From Paramicrobacterium humi (lineage in GTDB: Bacteria; Actinomycetota; Actinomycetes; Actinomycetales; Microbacteriaceae), in contig NZ_FNRY01000002.1 in NCBI RefSeq assembly GCF_900105715.1, positions 186,001 through 250,000 on the forward strand: a DNA stretch of 64,000 nucleotides. Reading direction: 5' to 3'. Position 1 is the stretch's first letter; every line of letters begins with the position of its first letter. Made by a program: the position numbers and the translations under genes. Positions 35,081-43,800 of this stretch are shown piece by piece. The notes below the pieces were generated by a model. That model did not search any database. It saw nothing but the letters and a program-made list of their open reading frames with translations, and was not told the origin of the DNA.

Positions 35081-35791
35081 ATGTCGGAGAAGAAGCGCAG
35101 GGTCCTGCTCAAGCTGTCGGGAGAGGCCTTCGGCGGCGGCCAGCTCGGCGTCAACCCTGACGTCGTGAGCAACATCGCCCGCGAGATCGCGGCAGCCGCG
35201 GCGGACGTCGAGATCGCGATCGTCGTCGGCGGCGGCAACTTCTTCCGTGGAGCCCAGCTCTCTGAACGCGGAATGGAGCGCGGCCGCGCCGACTACATGG
35301 GCATGCTCGGCACGGTCATGAACGCTCTCGCCCTCCAGGACTTCCTCGAGCAGGCCGGCGCGACCACGCGCGTGCAGTCCGCCATCGAGATGACCCAGGT
35401 CGCCGAGCCGTACATCCCGCGGCGCGCCGAGCGACACCTCGAGAAGGGACGCGTCGTCATCTTCGGCGCCGGCGCGGGACTGCCGTACTTCTCCACCGAC
35501 ACGGTGTCCGCCCAGCGTGCTCTCGAGATCGAGGCGGATGTCGTCCTCGTCGCGAAGAACGGCGTCGACGGCGTCTACACCGCGGATCCGCGCCTTGACC
35601 CCACGGCGACCCGGATCGACCGGATCACCTATCAGGACGCGCTCCAGCGCGGACTGAAAGTCGTCGATTCGACGGCGTTCAGCCTGTGCATGGACAACCA
35701 CATGCCCATGCAGGTCTTCGGAATGGAGCCGGCGGGAAACGTCACGAAGGCGCTCCGCGGCAGTGAAATCGGAACGTACGTCAGCAACTAG
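35081..35791 (+). CDS. pyrH: UMP kinase
   Basis: Phosphorylates UMP to UDP; hexameric amino-acid-kinase fold. The core starts [17 protein letters not shown] and contains [59 protein letters not shown]-type wording and [13 protein letters not shown]. In-frame ATGs exist at 35048, 35069 and 35081. The first lies two bases after a TAGTTT box and would precede the transcript start. I use 35081, with GGAAGG 12 bases upstream (236 residues); 35069 cannot be excluded. Confidence 0.93.
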   Translation: MSEKKRRVLLKLSGEAFGGGQLGVNPDVVSNIAREIAAAAADVEIAIVVGGGNFFRGAQLSERGMERGRADYMGMLGTVMNALALQDFLEQAGATTRVQSAIEMTQVAEPYIPRRAERHLEKGRVVIFGAGAGLPYFSTDTVSAQRALEIEADVVLVAKNGVDGVYTADPRLDPTATRIDRITYQDALQRGLKVVDSTAFSLCMDNHMPMQVFGMEPAGNVTKALRGSEIGTYVSN

Positions 35792-35794
35792 ACT
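35789..35794 (+). promoter_or_regulatory. Possible -10 box for frr
   Basis: TAGACT overlaps the pyrH stop. Initiation near 35801 would give a leader of about 25 bases including AAGGAG (35815-35820), six bases before the frr GTG. Confidence 0.4.
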
Positions 35795-35826
35795 GGGTGA
35801 AGCCCACCGACCAGAAGGAGCAAGGC

Positions 35827-36381
35827 GTGATCGCGGAAGTGTTGAGCGAGACTTCGACGAAGATGGACAAGGCCGTTGACGTGGCGAAGGAGGACTTCGC
35901 ATCCGTGAGGACGGGACGGGCGAACCCGCAGCTGTTCCAGCGCATTCTCGTGGACTACTACGGAACGCCGACTCCGCTCGCGCAGCTTGCCTCTCTCAAC
36001 AACACCGAGGCGCGTTCGATCGTGATCACGCCCTACGACAAGTCCGCGCTCAAGGACATCGAGCAGGCGATCCGCGATACCCCGAACCTCGGTGCGAACC
36101 CCACGAACGACGGGAACCTCATCCGTGTGACGATGCCCGAACTCACTCAGGAACGCCGCAAGGAATACGTCAAGCTCGTTCGAACGAAGGGTGAGGACGC
36201 GAAGGTCGCCATCCGGAACATCCGACGCCGTGCGAAGGATGACCTCGACGCGCTCAAGAGCGAAGTGGGCGACGACGAGGTCTCGCGCGCGGAAAAGGAA
36301 CTCGAGCAAGTGACGAAGGCGCACACCGACGCTGTCGATGACGCGCTGAAGCGCAAAGAGGCAGAACTCCTCGAGGTGTGA
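35827..36381 (+). CDS. frr: Ribosome recycling factor
   Basis: Splits post-termination ribosomes together with EF-G. The GTG at 35827 ([20 protein letters not shown]) matches the family start and has AAGGAG at six bases; a start 30 bases earlier would lie before the likely transcript start. Blocks [35 protein letters not shown] and [18 protein letters not shown] are conserved. Length 184 residues is normal. Confidence 0.95.
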   Translation: MIAEVLSETSTKMDKAVDVAKEDFASVRTGRANPQLFQRILVDYYGTPTPLAQLASLNNTEARSIVITPYDKSALKDIEQAIRDTPNLGANPTNDGNLIRVTMPELTQERRKEYVKLVRTKGEDAKVAIRNIRRRAKDDLDALKSEVGDDEVSRAEKELEQVTKAHTDAVDDALKRKEAELLEV

Positions 36382-36423
36382 TCGTCGTGCCTGTGAATGC
36401 CGCTGTCGTGTCAGGGGGCGCGC

Positions 36424-37404
36424 GTGGCACGAGATGACGCTCCGCAACCGAAGCGCAGCGCCGCCCGACGCAAGCGCGAGGAGCTGCACGCGCAGATCCG
36501 CTCGACGCGCGAGGACATCGAACGGCAAGTGCGAGACCAGCGCGAGCGCATCGACCAGGTAAACGAGCGCATCACGGCGCGAACAGGACGCAATCTCGTC
36601 CTCGCGATCGGGATCGGCGTCTTCCTCGGCGTCGTGCTCGTCGTGAGCCTCATCTTCGTCAAGATCCTGTTCGCGCTGTTCGCGACGATCCTCGTCGGCT
36701 TCACCGCGTTCGAGCTCGTGAGCGCGCTCCGGCGCGTCGGCCGCGTCGTCGACGTGATTCCCGCGGTGGTCTCGGCCGTCGCGATCGTCGGCACGTCGTA
36801 CTTCTTCGACGCCCCGACCCGAGGCGTCGTCCTCATCGCCGGCGTCGTGCTCGTCGTCGTGTGGCGGCTCATCACCGAGATGGCGTCGCACGCGAAACGC
36901 GGCCTCCGCGAGGTCATCAGCGATCTCGCGACAGTCGTGTTCATCCAGCTGTATGTCGCCTGGTTCGCGAGCTTCGCCGTCGTTCTCGTCGCGCAGCCGC
37001 AGGGGGAGTGGTGGGCCCTCGCCTTCATCATCCTCGTGGCGAGCGCCGACGTGGGCGCGTATGCGCTCGGGCTGAGTTTCGGGAAGCACCCGATGGCACC
37101 GCTCATCAGCCCCAACAAGACGTGGGAGGGCTTCATCGGCGCGGCCGCGTGCAGCGTCATCGCCGGCGTGCTCCTCGCCCTCTTCATGATCCACCAGCCG
37201 TGGTGGCTCGGAGTCATCATCGGTCTGCTCATCCTCGGCAGCGCGACCGTGGGCGACCTCACCGAGTCGATGATCAAGCGCGATATGGGGATCAAGGACA
37301 TGAGCTCATGGCTCCCCGGCCACGGAGGCTTCCTCGACCGGCTCGATTCGATCCTGCCGTCGGCCGTCGTCATGTTCGCCGTGTACTCCATCGTCGTCCC
37401 CTGA
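36424..37404 (+). CDS. cdsA: Phosphatidate cytidylyltransferase
   Basis: Makes CDP-diacylglycerol, precursor of membrane phospholipids. The integral membrane protein has about eight helices; the signature is LISPNKTWEGFIGAA and GDLTESMIKRDMGIKDMSS with LPGHGGFLDRLDS. The GTG at 36424 follows an AGGGGGCG sequence; 326 residues. The first 55 residues are unusually charged (Arg/Glu/Gln), probably a cytoplasmic coiled coil ahead of the first helix. It follows pyrH-frr, the common order. Confidence 0.92.
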   Translation: MARDDAPQPKRSAARRKREELHAQIRSTREDIERQVRDQRERIDQVNERITARTGRNLVLAIGIGVFLGVVLVVSLIFVKILFALFATILVGFTAFELVSALRRVGRVVDVIPAVVSAVAIVGTSYFFDAPTRGVVLIAGVVLVVVWRLITEMASHAKRGLREVISDLATVVFIQLYVAWFASFAVVLVAQPQGEWWALAFIILVASADVGAYALGLSFGKHPMAPLISPNKTWEGFIGAAACSVIAGVLLALFMIHQPWWLGVIIGLLILGSATVGDLTESMIKRDMGIKDMSSWLPGHGGFLDRLDSILPSAVVMFAVYSIVVP

Positions 37405-37428
37405 GTCGCGATTCCCCGTCCGCTGGGA

Positions 37429-37434
37429 CACAAT
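37429..37434 (+). promoter_or_regulatory. Possible -10 box of the DivIVA-repeat gene (leaderless spacing)
   Basis: CACAAT, a relaxed match to TANNNT, lies six bases before the GTG at 37441. Confidence 0.3.
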
Positions 37435-37440
37435 AGGACG

Positions 37441-37983
37441 GTGGCAAGCCAATTCCCCCTCGTGAAGCACGGCAAGGGCTACGACCGCGACGAGGTCGAC
37501 GCCTTCCTCGACCGCGCACGCGTCGCGTATGACGGCGACGACTCCGCGGGCATCGACGCGCACAGCATCCGCATGACGGCCTTCGGAATGAAGCGCGGCG
37601 GCTATTCACCGAGCCATGTGGATGCTGCGCTCGAACGTCTCGAAGACGCATTCTTCGCGCGCGAGCGCAGCAGGACGCTCGCGAAGGGCGAGCGCTCCAC
37701 CTGGCTCGCCGAGGCCACCGAGACCGCGCAGGTCATCCTCAACCGGCTGGCGAGGCCAAAGGGCGAGCGCTTCCGCCGCGTGCCATTCCTCGCGCAGGGC
37801 TACAAGCGCTCCGACGTCGACGCTTTCGCCGACAAGGCGACCCGCTACTTCACCGAGGGCAAGTCGCTGAGCATCGAGCGCGTGCGGACGACGACGTTCG
37901 CGAGCGAGCGCGGGGGATACGACGAGGCGCAGGTCGACGTCGTCCTCGACAGCATCGTCGACGTCATGCTCGCCGTCCGGTGA
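37441..37983 (+). CDS. DivIVA-domain repeat protein
   Basis: A 180-residue protein with four copies of the short DivIVA N-terminal helix-hairpin wording: YDRDEVDAFLDRA (about 15-27), YSPSHVDAALERL (about 56-68), YKRSDVDAFADKA (about 121-133) and YDEAQVDVVLDSI (about 160-172). The first and third are preceded by FPLV or VPFLAQG-like segments. It lacks the long coiled coil of DivIVA/Wag31, so it is not the polar-growth scaffold itself. Membrane-curvature or DivIVA-associated function is inference from the motif. It follows cdsA by 36 bases. Confidence 0.75.
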   Translation: MASQFPLVKHGKGYDRDEVDAFLDRARVAYDGDDSAGIDAHSIRMTAFGMKRGGYSPSHVDAALERLEDAFFARERSRTLAKGERSTWLAEATETAQVILNRLARPKGERFRRVPFLAQGYKRSDVDAFADKATRYFTEGKSLSIERVRTTTFASERGGYDEAQVDVVLDSIVDVMLAVR

Positions 37984-38039
37984 CCCGCCCATCGAAGACT
38001 GGAACTGTTTGTCGAACGTAAGGTAACATCGTCGTTATC

Positions 38040-38708
38040 GTGGGAAAGCATGTCGCCAAAATCACGCCCGCAATCCGAGAGGAACGGGGGCCCCGCCAGC
38101 GACCCCGAACCCGCCGCACGCTCGTGCTCGGACTCTTCTCCTTCCTCGCCGCATTCGGCTTCATCGCCGTGAACGTCGTCGACCCGTACTCGGGCGCGAC
38201 GGCGTCGCCGTACTTCCAGATGGCCACGACCGAGCAGGGTGCCGCGCAGAGCATGGTCGTCGCGGGGTCGTACGAGACCGCGGTCGCCCGCGACGGGTAC
38301 GACGCCTACGTCAAGGAGAAGCCGAAGCCCAAGCCCAAGCCGGTCGAGAAGACGACAACGCGCAGCTCCGGCTCTTCGGCCGCACCGGTGGCGGGAACTC
38401 CGGATCCCGGCTCCGCCAAGGCGATCGCTTACGACATGGTCATGGCCCGCGGTTGGGGAACCGACCAGTACAACTGCCTCGTCTCCTTGTGGCAGCGCGA
38501 GTCGGGCTGGAACGTGTACGCCCACAACGGGGGCTCCGGCGCCTACGGCATCCCCCAAGCGCTCCCCGGGAGCAAGATGGCGTCGGCGGGCCCGGACTGG
38601 CAGTCCAATCCGGCGACCCAGATCAGCTGGGGCCTCGGCTACATCAGCGGCCGCTACGGCTCGCCGTGCGGCGCATGGAGCCACTCGCAGGCCACGGGCT
38701 GGTACTGA
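38040..38708 (+). CDS. Secreted transglycosylase-like (SLT-fold) protein
   Basis: A 222-residue protein with one N-terminal signal anchor (LVLGLFSFLAAFGFIAVNVV), a Lys-Pro repeat linker (KEKPKPKPKPVEK) that could span peptidoglycan, a Ser/Thr-rich spacer, and a C-terminal lysozyme-like domain: NCLVSLWQRESGWNVYAHN (Glu in RESGW is the likely catalytic acid) and GAYGIPQALPGSKMA. The domain resembles those of actinobacterial aggregation-promoting or muralytic proteins. GTG start; a TAACAT box ten bases upstream suggests little or no leader. Confidence 0.78.
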   Translation: MGKHVAKITPAIREERGPRQRPRTRRTLVLGLFSFLAAFGFIAVNVVDPYSGATASPYFQMATTEQGAAQSMVVAGSYETAVARDGYDAYVKEKPKPKPKPVEKTTTRSSGSSAAPVAGTPDPGSAKAIAYDMVMARGWGTDQYNCLVSLWQRESGWNVYAHNGGSGAYGIPQALPGSKMASAGPDWQSNPATQISWGLGYISGRYGSPCGAWSHSQATGWY

Positions 38709-38737
38709 CCCCCGCGTGCAGCGCGGAGTGGACTCGT

Positions 38738-39034
38738 ATGCCGCGAAGCAACAGGCCCAGGGGGCGACGACGTGCGCCCGCAGCCGAGCCCGATGACCTG
38801 AGCCGGCTGCTCTCCGGCTGGAAGCGCACCGAGACCCGTCGCGGGATCGCGTGGAACGTCCAGCCCATCTCCGCCGACCGGGCGCTCAAGGACTACGTCT
38901 GTCCCGGCTGCGGCGGCGCTGTCAGCATCGGAACCGCCCACCTCGTCACCTGGCGCGCCGACGGCGTCCTCGGCGAAGCCGCGGACCTGGCCGCTCGCCG
39001 ACACTGGCACACGCACTGCTGGAGCATCTCATGA
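38738..39034 (+). CDS. Small conserved protein with zinc-ligand pattern
   Basis: A 98-residue protein; similar actinobacterial proteins are usually called hypothetical or, without real support, ATP/GTP-binding. The basic start ([18 protein letters not shown]) leads to LLSGWKRTETRRGIAWNVQP and a probable zinc site made of CPGCGGAVSIGTAH and HWHTHCW. The ATG at 38738 is chosen because the frame upstream overlaps the SLT-like gene out of frame. It overlaps the hydrolase gene by four bases (ATGA), so the two are co-translated. Confidence 0.75.
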   Translation: MPRSNRPRGRRRAPAAEPDDLSRLLSGWKRTETRRGIAWNVQPISADRALKDYVCPGCGGAVSIGTAHLVTWRADGVLGEAADLAARRHWHTHCWSIS

Positions 39035-39762
39035 GCACCCCGATCCGCGGCGGCATCGTCCTGCCCGCTCACCGTGAAGACATCACTCTGCGCACCGAAG
39101 ACGGCCTGACCCTCGTCGGGGAACTCGCCCTCCCGGCCGAGACCGAACCGGTGGCGACGCTGCTCACGCTTCACCCGCTGCCGCCCGGCGGCGGGTTCAT
39201 GGACTCGCACATTCTCAAGAAGGCGGCGGCGCGCCTTCCCGCTCTCGCCGATCTCGCCGTGCTGCGGTTCAACACGCGCGGCACGACCTCGCCGCGCGGC
39301 ACGAGCGAGGGCAGCTTCGGCGATGGAATCGACGAAGAGGCCGACCTCGCCGCCGCCGTTGATTTCGTCTCCTCTCGCGGCCTGCCGAACGTCTGGCTGC
39401 TCGGCTGGTCCTTCGGCACCGAGATCGCGCTGAAGTACGGTCGGCAGCATCCGATCGAGGGCGCCATTCTGCTCTCTCCTCCGCTGCACCGCACGTCCGA
39501 CGACGAGGTGGCCGCGTGGGCCGGCGACCGCCGACGCCTCGTCATCGTCGTTCCTGAACTCGACGACTATCTGAGACCGGACGAGGCCCGTGAGCGATTC
39601 TCCGCCGTGCCCGACGCCACGCTCATTCCCGTGGAGAACGGTCGCCACCTCTGGGTGGGGGAGAACCAGACCCGGCGCGTGCTGACCGAGGTGCTGAACG
39701 TCGTGAACCCGGACGCGCTGCCGATGCCGACCGAATGGGACGGCCCCGTGGAGAACGGCTAG
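39031..39762 (+). CDS. Alpha/beta hydrolase family protein
   Basis: A 243-residue cytoplasmic protein with the alpha/beta-hydrolase fold: LLTLHPLPPGGGFMDSHILK (oxyanion region), FNTRGTTSPRGTSEGSFG, the nucleophile elbow GWSFGTE, a likely Asp in VPELDDYLRP, and the late His in ENGRHLWVG. It is closest in wording to the family of short DLH/YtfP-like hydrolases acting on unknown esters. Translation is coupled to the zinc-ligand mini-protein. The stop shares CTAG with the convergent exporter gene. Confidence 0.85.
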   Translation: MSTPIRGGIVLPAHREDITLRTEDGLTLVGELALPAETEPVATLLTLHPLPPGGGFMDSHILKKAAARLPALADLAVLRFNTRGTTSPRGTSEGSFGDGIDEEADLAAAVDFVSSRGLPNVWLLGWSFGTEIALKYGRQHPIEGAILLSPPLHRTSDDEVAAWAGDRRRLVIVVPELDDYLRPDEARERFSAVPDATLIPVENGRHLWVGENQTRRVLTEVLNVVNPDALPMPTEWDGPVENG

Positions 39763-40811
39763 AGCTCGTTCTGCCGCGGCACGACCACCTGTTTGATGAT
39801 CAGCAGGATGGACGCGGCCGTCGGGATGGCGATGAGCGCGCCGAGCAGCCCGAGGAGCGCACCGCCCGCGAGCGCGGCGATGACGACGACGGAGCCGGGA
39901 ACAGAGACCGCTCGCCGCATGATGTTCGGGCTGATCAGGTACGCCTCGATCTGCATGTAGACCAGGTAGTAGATGCCCGCGACAAGAGCGGTGAACGGCG
40001 TCCCGAGGCCGGGGATCAGACACACGAGCGTGATGATGATCGAACCGGACAGCGTGCCGACGAGCGGGATCATCGACGCGATGAACGCGATGACGGCGAG
40101 CACGGGCGGGAACGGCGCCTGGATTATCGACAGGAAGATGAACGAAAGGATCCCGTTGCACGCGGCGATGCTCGTCTGTCCGATGACGTAGTGGCCGATC
40201 GAGTCCGTGATCTGCTCGCTCAGATCCGCGAAGCGCGCCCGCTTCGTGGCCGGAACCAAGAGGTACATGGCTCGACGCATCGACGGCAGCGACGCCGTGA
40301 AGTACAGCGTGAGGATCAGGATGATGAGGGCGCCGAACAGGAACGTTCCGATCGAGATCGCCACATTGAGGATGCCGCTGGAGAGGTTCGACACGTTTCC
40401 GGCATCCGTCAGCCACGTCGCCGCGCTGTTGATGATGTCGTCGAACGGGATGAAGGGGAACTGCTGCTCGAGGTACTGGAGCAGCGTCAGGTCACCGATC
40501 TGCCGCTGAATCTGCGGAATCAGGGCGACGAGCTTGCCGACCTGGTCGACGATTATCGGCACCACCATCCAGATGATCCCCGCAAACAGCGCAAGAACGC
40601 ACACCATGACGGTGAGAAGCGCGGCCCAGCGCGGAAAGCTCTTCTTCTCAAGCCAGGACACGATGGGATCGAGTCCGAGAGCGATGAACAGGGCGGCGCC
40701 GATGTAGACGAGGATCGTCGAGAGGGACACGACGGAAGTGATGATCAGCAGGCCGACTCCGACGCCGAGTGTGCCGATGAGCCCGACTCGGAACGCGTTC
40801 TGGATCTTCAC
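39759..40811 (-). CDS. AI-2E family (PerM/YdiK-type) membrane transporter
   Basis: A 350-residue membrane protein with the layout of the AI-2E exporter superfamily: paired N-terminal helices (VGLLIITSVVSLSTILVYIG, LLTVMVCVLALFAGIIWM), a periplasmic-size loop with Pro/Gln/Leu repeats (VALIPQIQRQIGDLTLLQYL), then helices including ILILTLYFTAS and VAGIYYLVYMQIEAYLISPN. The real substrate is unknown; only some members move AI-2. GTG start with GGGGAG upstream and a TAAGAT box at 40839-40844 (minus strand). Confidence 0.88.
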   Translation of the reverse strand: MKIQNAFRVGLIGTLGVGVGLLIITSVVSLSTILVYIGAALFIALGLDPIVSWLEKKSFPRWAALLTVMVCVLALFAGIIWMVVPIIVDQVGKLVALIPQIQRQIGDLTLLQYLEQQFPFIPFDDIINSAATWLTDAGNVSNLSSGILNVAISIGTFLFGALIILILTLYFTASLPSMRRAMYLLVPATKRARFADLSEQITDSIGHYVIGQTSIAACNGILSFIFLSIIQAPFPPVLAVIAFIASMIPLVGTLSGSIIITLVCLIPGLGTPFTALVAGIYYLVYMQIEAYLISPNIMRRAVSVPGSVVVIAALAGGALLGLLGALIAIPTAASILLIIKQVVVPRQNEL

Positions 40812-41004
40812 CGAACTCCCCTCATAACCGTGTCCCTCATCTTAGACAGTGCGGGCCGCGATTCCCGGCACTGGCTCGCTGCGCCGCTTAGCGCGTTTTC
40901 AGGGTCGTCCGCTAACCTGAATCGTCTGTATCCGTCATCGCCACGCCCAGGACCACGAATGATCGGGCGCCTTGCCCGCCGGCTGTGACGCAGGAGGAAA
41001 TGTA

Positions 41005-42840
41005 GTGCGATTCGTTCTGGCCATTGCCGCGTTCGTCGTGGCAGCCGCCATGATCGTCCTCGGTATCGCGCAGCGGACGGTGTTCCTGCCTCCGGCCGCG
41101 GTCTCGTACGAGGTCACCGTCAAGGGAGACCTGCCGTACACCGTCATCGACGGTTCGACAATGACGGCGCTTCCCGGGAAACAGTCCGTCACGGCGACCG
41201 GGAGCGACACCGTGTTCGTCGGATACGGGCGCACGGCCGACGTGAAGGCCTGGCTCGGCGACGACTCCTACGCCACAGTCAGCTTCAACGCCGACAAGAG
41301 CCGGCTCGTGAGCAAGGAGCACGCGGCGAAGGCGGACAAGGATGCCGCCGAGCCGACGCCGAGCGAGACGCCCGCCGCGAACGACGAGGACGGCGGCGAC
41401 ACGTCCCAGAAGGCGGCCGCCGAGGCGGCGAATCCCGCCGGTTCCGACCTGTGGCTCATGGAGAACGTCGAAGACGACGCCGTCATCGCTCCCATGAACA
41501 TTCCCGACGGCGTGAGCGTGCTCATCGCCTCGGACGGCGCGCACCCCGCGCCCGCCACCCTCAAGCTCACCTGGCCGAGCGACAACTCGACGCCGTGGGC
41601 GGGGCCGCTCATCGTCGGCGGCATCCTCATGCTGCTCGTGGGGCTGTGGCTGTACCTGCTCGGCATCAACCATCTGCGGCGCTCGCGCGGTCCACGCCGC
41701 AAGGGGATCGAGAGCGGCCCGAAGCGGCGCCGGCTCGGTCGGGGTCGCCCGCAGCCCGCTGCGATAACCGGTTCAAAGCGACGATCTCTCGGGCGGCTCC
41801 GCGTCGCCGTGATTCCCGCGCTGCTCGTCGGGGCGATGGGGCTGTCCGGATGTTCGCAAGCGTTCTGGCCCGACCTCACCCCCGACGAGTCGGTGAGCGC
41901 CACGCCCACTCCGACGGCGACGGCCGCGGGGGAGCCCGCACCGCAGCCTGCTGTGACCGTGCCGCAGCTCGAGCGGATCATGGCGCGCATCTCCTCAGTC
42001 ACGACAGAGGCGGACAGTGCTCGCGACAGCGATCTCATCAAGACGCGCTTCGCGGGCGCGGCGCTCGAGGAGCGCCTCGCGAACTACAGCATCCGTGACA
42101 AGATCTCCGACTACGGGGCGCCCGCGCCCATCCCACCGGGCCCGTTGTCCATCACGCTGCCCAAGGCGACGGACGCGTGGCCCCGCACGGTCATCGCAAT
42201 GGTGAAGAGCGATGATGCGGCCGTCGCGCCGACCGTGGTCGTGCTCAAGCAGGCGACGCCGCGGGAGAACTACAAGGTCGAGTACACCCAACGCCTCGAG
42301 GCCGACGCGGTCGTTCCTGAGCTCGCGCCCGCGAGCGTCGGCGCGGCGTTCATCCAGCCCGATTCCGCATGGCTGACGATCGCGCCGGACAAGGTCGCAG
42401 GCGCGTACGCCGACATCGTCGCGCATGGCGCCGACAGCGAGTTCGCACCGCTGTTCGACACGAGCAACGACACGCTGCTCGCCGCGATCACCGCCGACCG
42501 GGAGAAGAAGAAGAAGGACCTGCCCGACACGGCATCGATCAGCTTCGAGGCGAAGGCGGGCTCCGCCGAGCCGCTCTCGCTCGCGACGCTCAATTCGGGC
42601 GCGCTCGTCGCCGTCGACATGAACGAGGTCGAGACGGTGAAGCCCAGTCAGAACGGCGCCGTCGTGAAGTTCCCCGGCACCGCGATGGCGGCCCTCGTGG
42701 GACTCGACGAGACAGCGAAGGGCGTGCAGACCAGCTATTCTGATCAATTGTTGTTCTACGTCCCGCCGGCGGGATCTGACGAGAAGGCCACTCTTCTCGG
42801 GTTCAGCCAGGGACTTGTGAGTGCATCGGAGTTGAAGTGA
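41005..42840 (+). CDS. Large membrane protein with internal lipoprotein-like segment
   Basis: A 611-residue actinobacterial protein without a recognised function. It looks like two parts joined. Residues 1-250 form a membrane protein (VLAIAAFVVAAAMIVLGIAQ at the start, WAGPLIVGGILMLLVGLWLY near 210-235). Residues 265-611 look like a lipoprotein: RRSLGRLRVAVIPALLVGAM, then LSGC with the Cys near 283, then a Pro/Thr spacer and a globular domain. The GTG is preceded by AGGAGG. The stop overlaps the downstream thioredoxin-TPR gene. I saw no frameshift between the two parts. Confidence 0.75.
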   Translation: MRFVLAIAAFVVAAAMIVLGIAQRTVFLPPAAVSYEVTVKGDLPYTVIDGSTMTALPGKQSVTATGSDTVFVGYGRTADVKAWLGDDSYATVSFNADKSRLVSKEHAAKADKDAAEPTPSETPAANDEDGGDTSQKAAAEAANPAGSDLWLMENVEDDAVIAPMNIPDGVSVLIASDGAHPAPATLKLTWPSDNSTPWAGPLIVGGILMLLVGLWLYLLGINHLRRSRGPRRKGIESGPKRRRLGRGRPQPAAITGSKRRSLGRLRVAVIPALLVGAMGLSGCSQAFWPDLTPDESVSATPTPTATAAGEPAPQPAVTVPQLERIMARISSVTTEADSARDSDLIKTRFAGAALEERLANYSIRDKISDYGAPAPIPPGPLSITLPKATDAWPRTVIAMVKSDDAAVAPTVVVLKQATPRENYKVEYTQRLEADAVVPELAPASVGAAFIQPDSAWLTIAPDKVAGAYADIVAHGADSEFAPLFDTSNDTLLAAITADREKKKKDLPDTASISFEAKAGSAEPLSLATLNSGALVAVDMNEVETVKPSQNGAVVKFPGTAMAALVGLDETAKGVQTSYSDQLLFYVPPAGSDEKATLLGFSQGLVSASELK

Positions 42841-43796
42841 GCGACATCACACCGGGCGCCGGAATGCGCGGCGCCGTCGACCTGTCCAGCCTGACGACGC
42901 CCGCGGCGCAGAACCCCCAGCCTGGTGCAGCCCAGCCCGGCGGCGTTCAGCCCGATGCGCAGGCGCTGACGGTGCCGGCTCTCGTTCTCGACGGCACCGA
43001 CCAGTCGATCGAGCAGTTCGTCGAACTCTCGATGCAGGTTCCCGTGCTCGTCGACTTGTGGGCCGAGTGGTGCGGTCCGTGCAAGCAGCTCACGCCGATT
43101 CTCGAAAAGGTCGTCGGCGAGTTCGGCGGCCGCATCGTTCTCATGAAGGTCGACGTCGACACGAACCCGCAACTGGCCCGCGTGTTCCAGGCCCAGTCGA
43201 TCCCGACCGTCGGCATGCTTCTCGCCGGCCGACCCATGCAGGTGTTCCAGGGGGCGGTGCCCGAGGCGCAAGTGCGTCAGGTGCTCGAGCAGGTGCTTGA
43301 GATCGCCAAGCAGAATGGTGTGACCGGCACGGTGCAGGTCGAAGGCGCCCCGGAAGCCGCGACGGAGGCTCCCGCCGAGCCGCCGCTTCCGCCGCTGCAT
43401 CAGGAGGCGCTCGAAGCGATCGAGCGTGGTGACTACGACGCCGCCGTGCACGCCTACGACACGGCCATCGCTCAAAACCCGAAAGACGACGAGGCGCGCG
43501 CCGGACGCGCGCAGGTGCGACTGCTCGTACGCCTCGGCGGTCAGACCCTCGACGAGATCCGCTCCCGTGCGGCGGCGGAGCCCGGCGACGTTGACGCGCA
43601 GCTCGCCGTCGCCGACCTTGACGTGTCCGGCGGTCACATTGACGACGGCTTCGACCGGCTGCTCACGCTGTACCCCTCGCTCGACGACGACGCGCAGAAC
43701 CGCGTGCGGGAACGGCTCCTCGAACTGTTCCAGGTGGTGGGGGAGGATCCGCGTGTGACGAAGGCACGGGGACGCCTCGCGAATCTGCTCTTCTAG
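42837..43796 (+). CDS. Thioredoxin-domain/TPR co-chaperone (YbbN-like)
   Basis: Trx domain with an intact WAEWCGPCKQL active site (Cys79, Cys82), followed by TPR-like helices from about residue 190 (HQEALEAIERGDYDAAVHAY and DALARAGRAQVRLL-type wording). YbbN (CnoX) acts as a chlorine-activated chaperone in E. coli; the E. coli protein lost the CxxC while this one keeps it. A 45-residue Pro/Gln-rich N-terminus precedes the domain. The GTG overlaps the upstream stop (GTGA). Length 319 residues. Confidence 0.88.
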   Translation: MSDITPGAGMRGAVDLSSLTTPAAQNPQPGAAQPGGVQPDAQALTVPALVLDGTDQSIEQFVELSMQVPVLVDLWAEWCGPCKQLTPILEKVVGEFGGRIVLMKVDVDTNPQLARVFQAQSIPTVGMLLAGRPMQVFQGAVPEAQVRQVLEQVLEIAKQNGVTGTVQVEGAPEAATEAPAEPPLPPLHQEALEAIERGDYDAAVHAYDTAIAQNPKDDEARAGRAQVRLLVRLGGQTLDEIRSRAAAEPGDVDAQLAVADLDVSGGHIDDGFDRLLTLYPSLDDDAQNRVRERLLELFQVVGEDPRVTKARGRLANLLF

Positions 43797-43800
43797 AGCG

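Noticed and set aside
37980-38040. TTGTCG and TAACAT as a full sigma-70 promoter for the SLT-like gene
   Set aside because: The two hexamers are only nine bases apart, which does not fit; only the TAACAT is retained as a weak -10.
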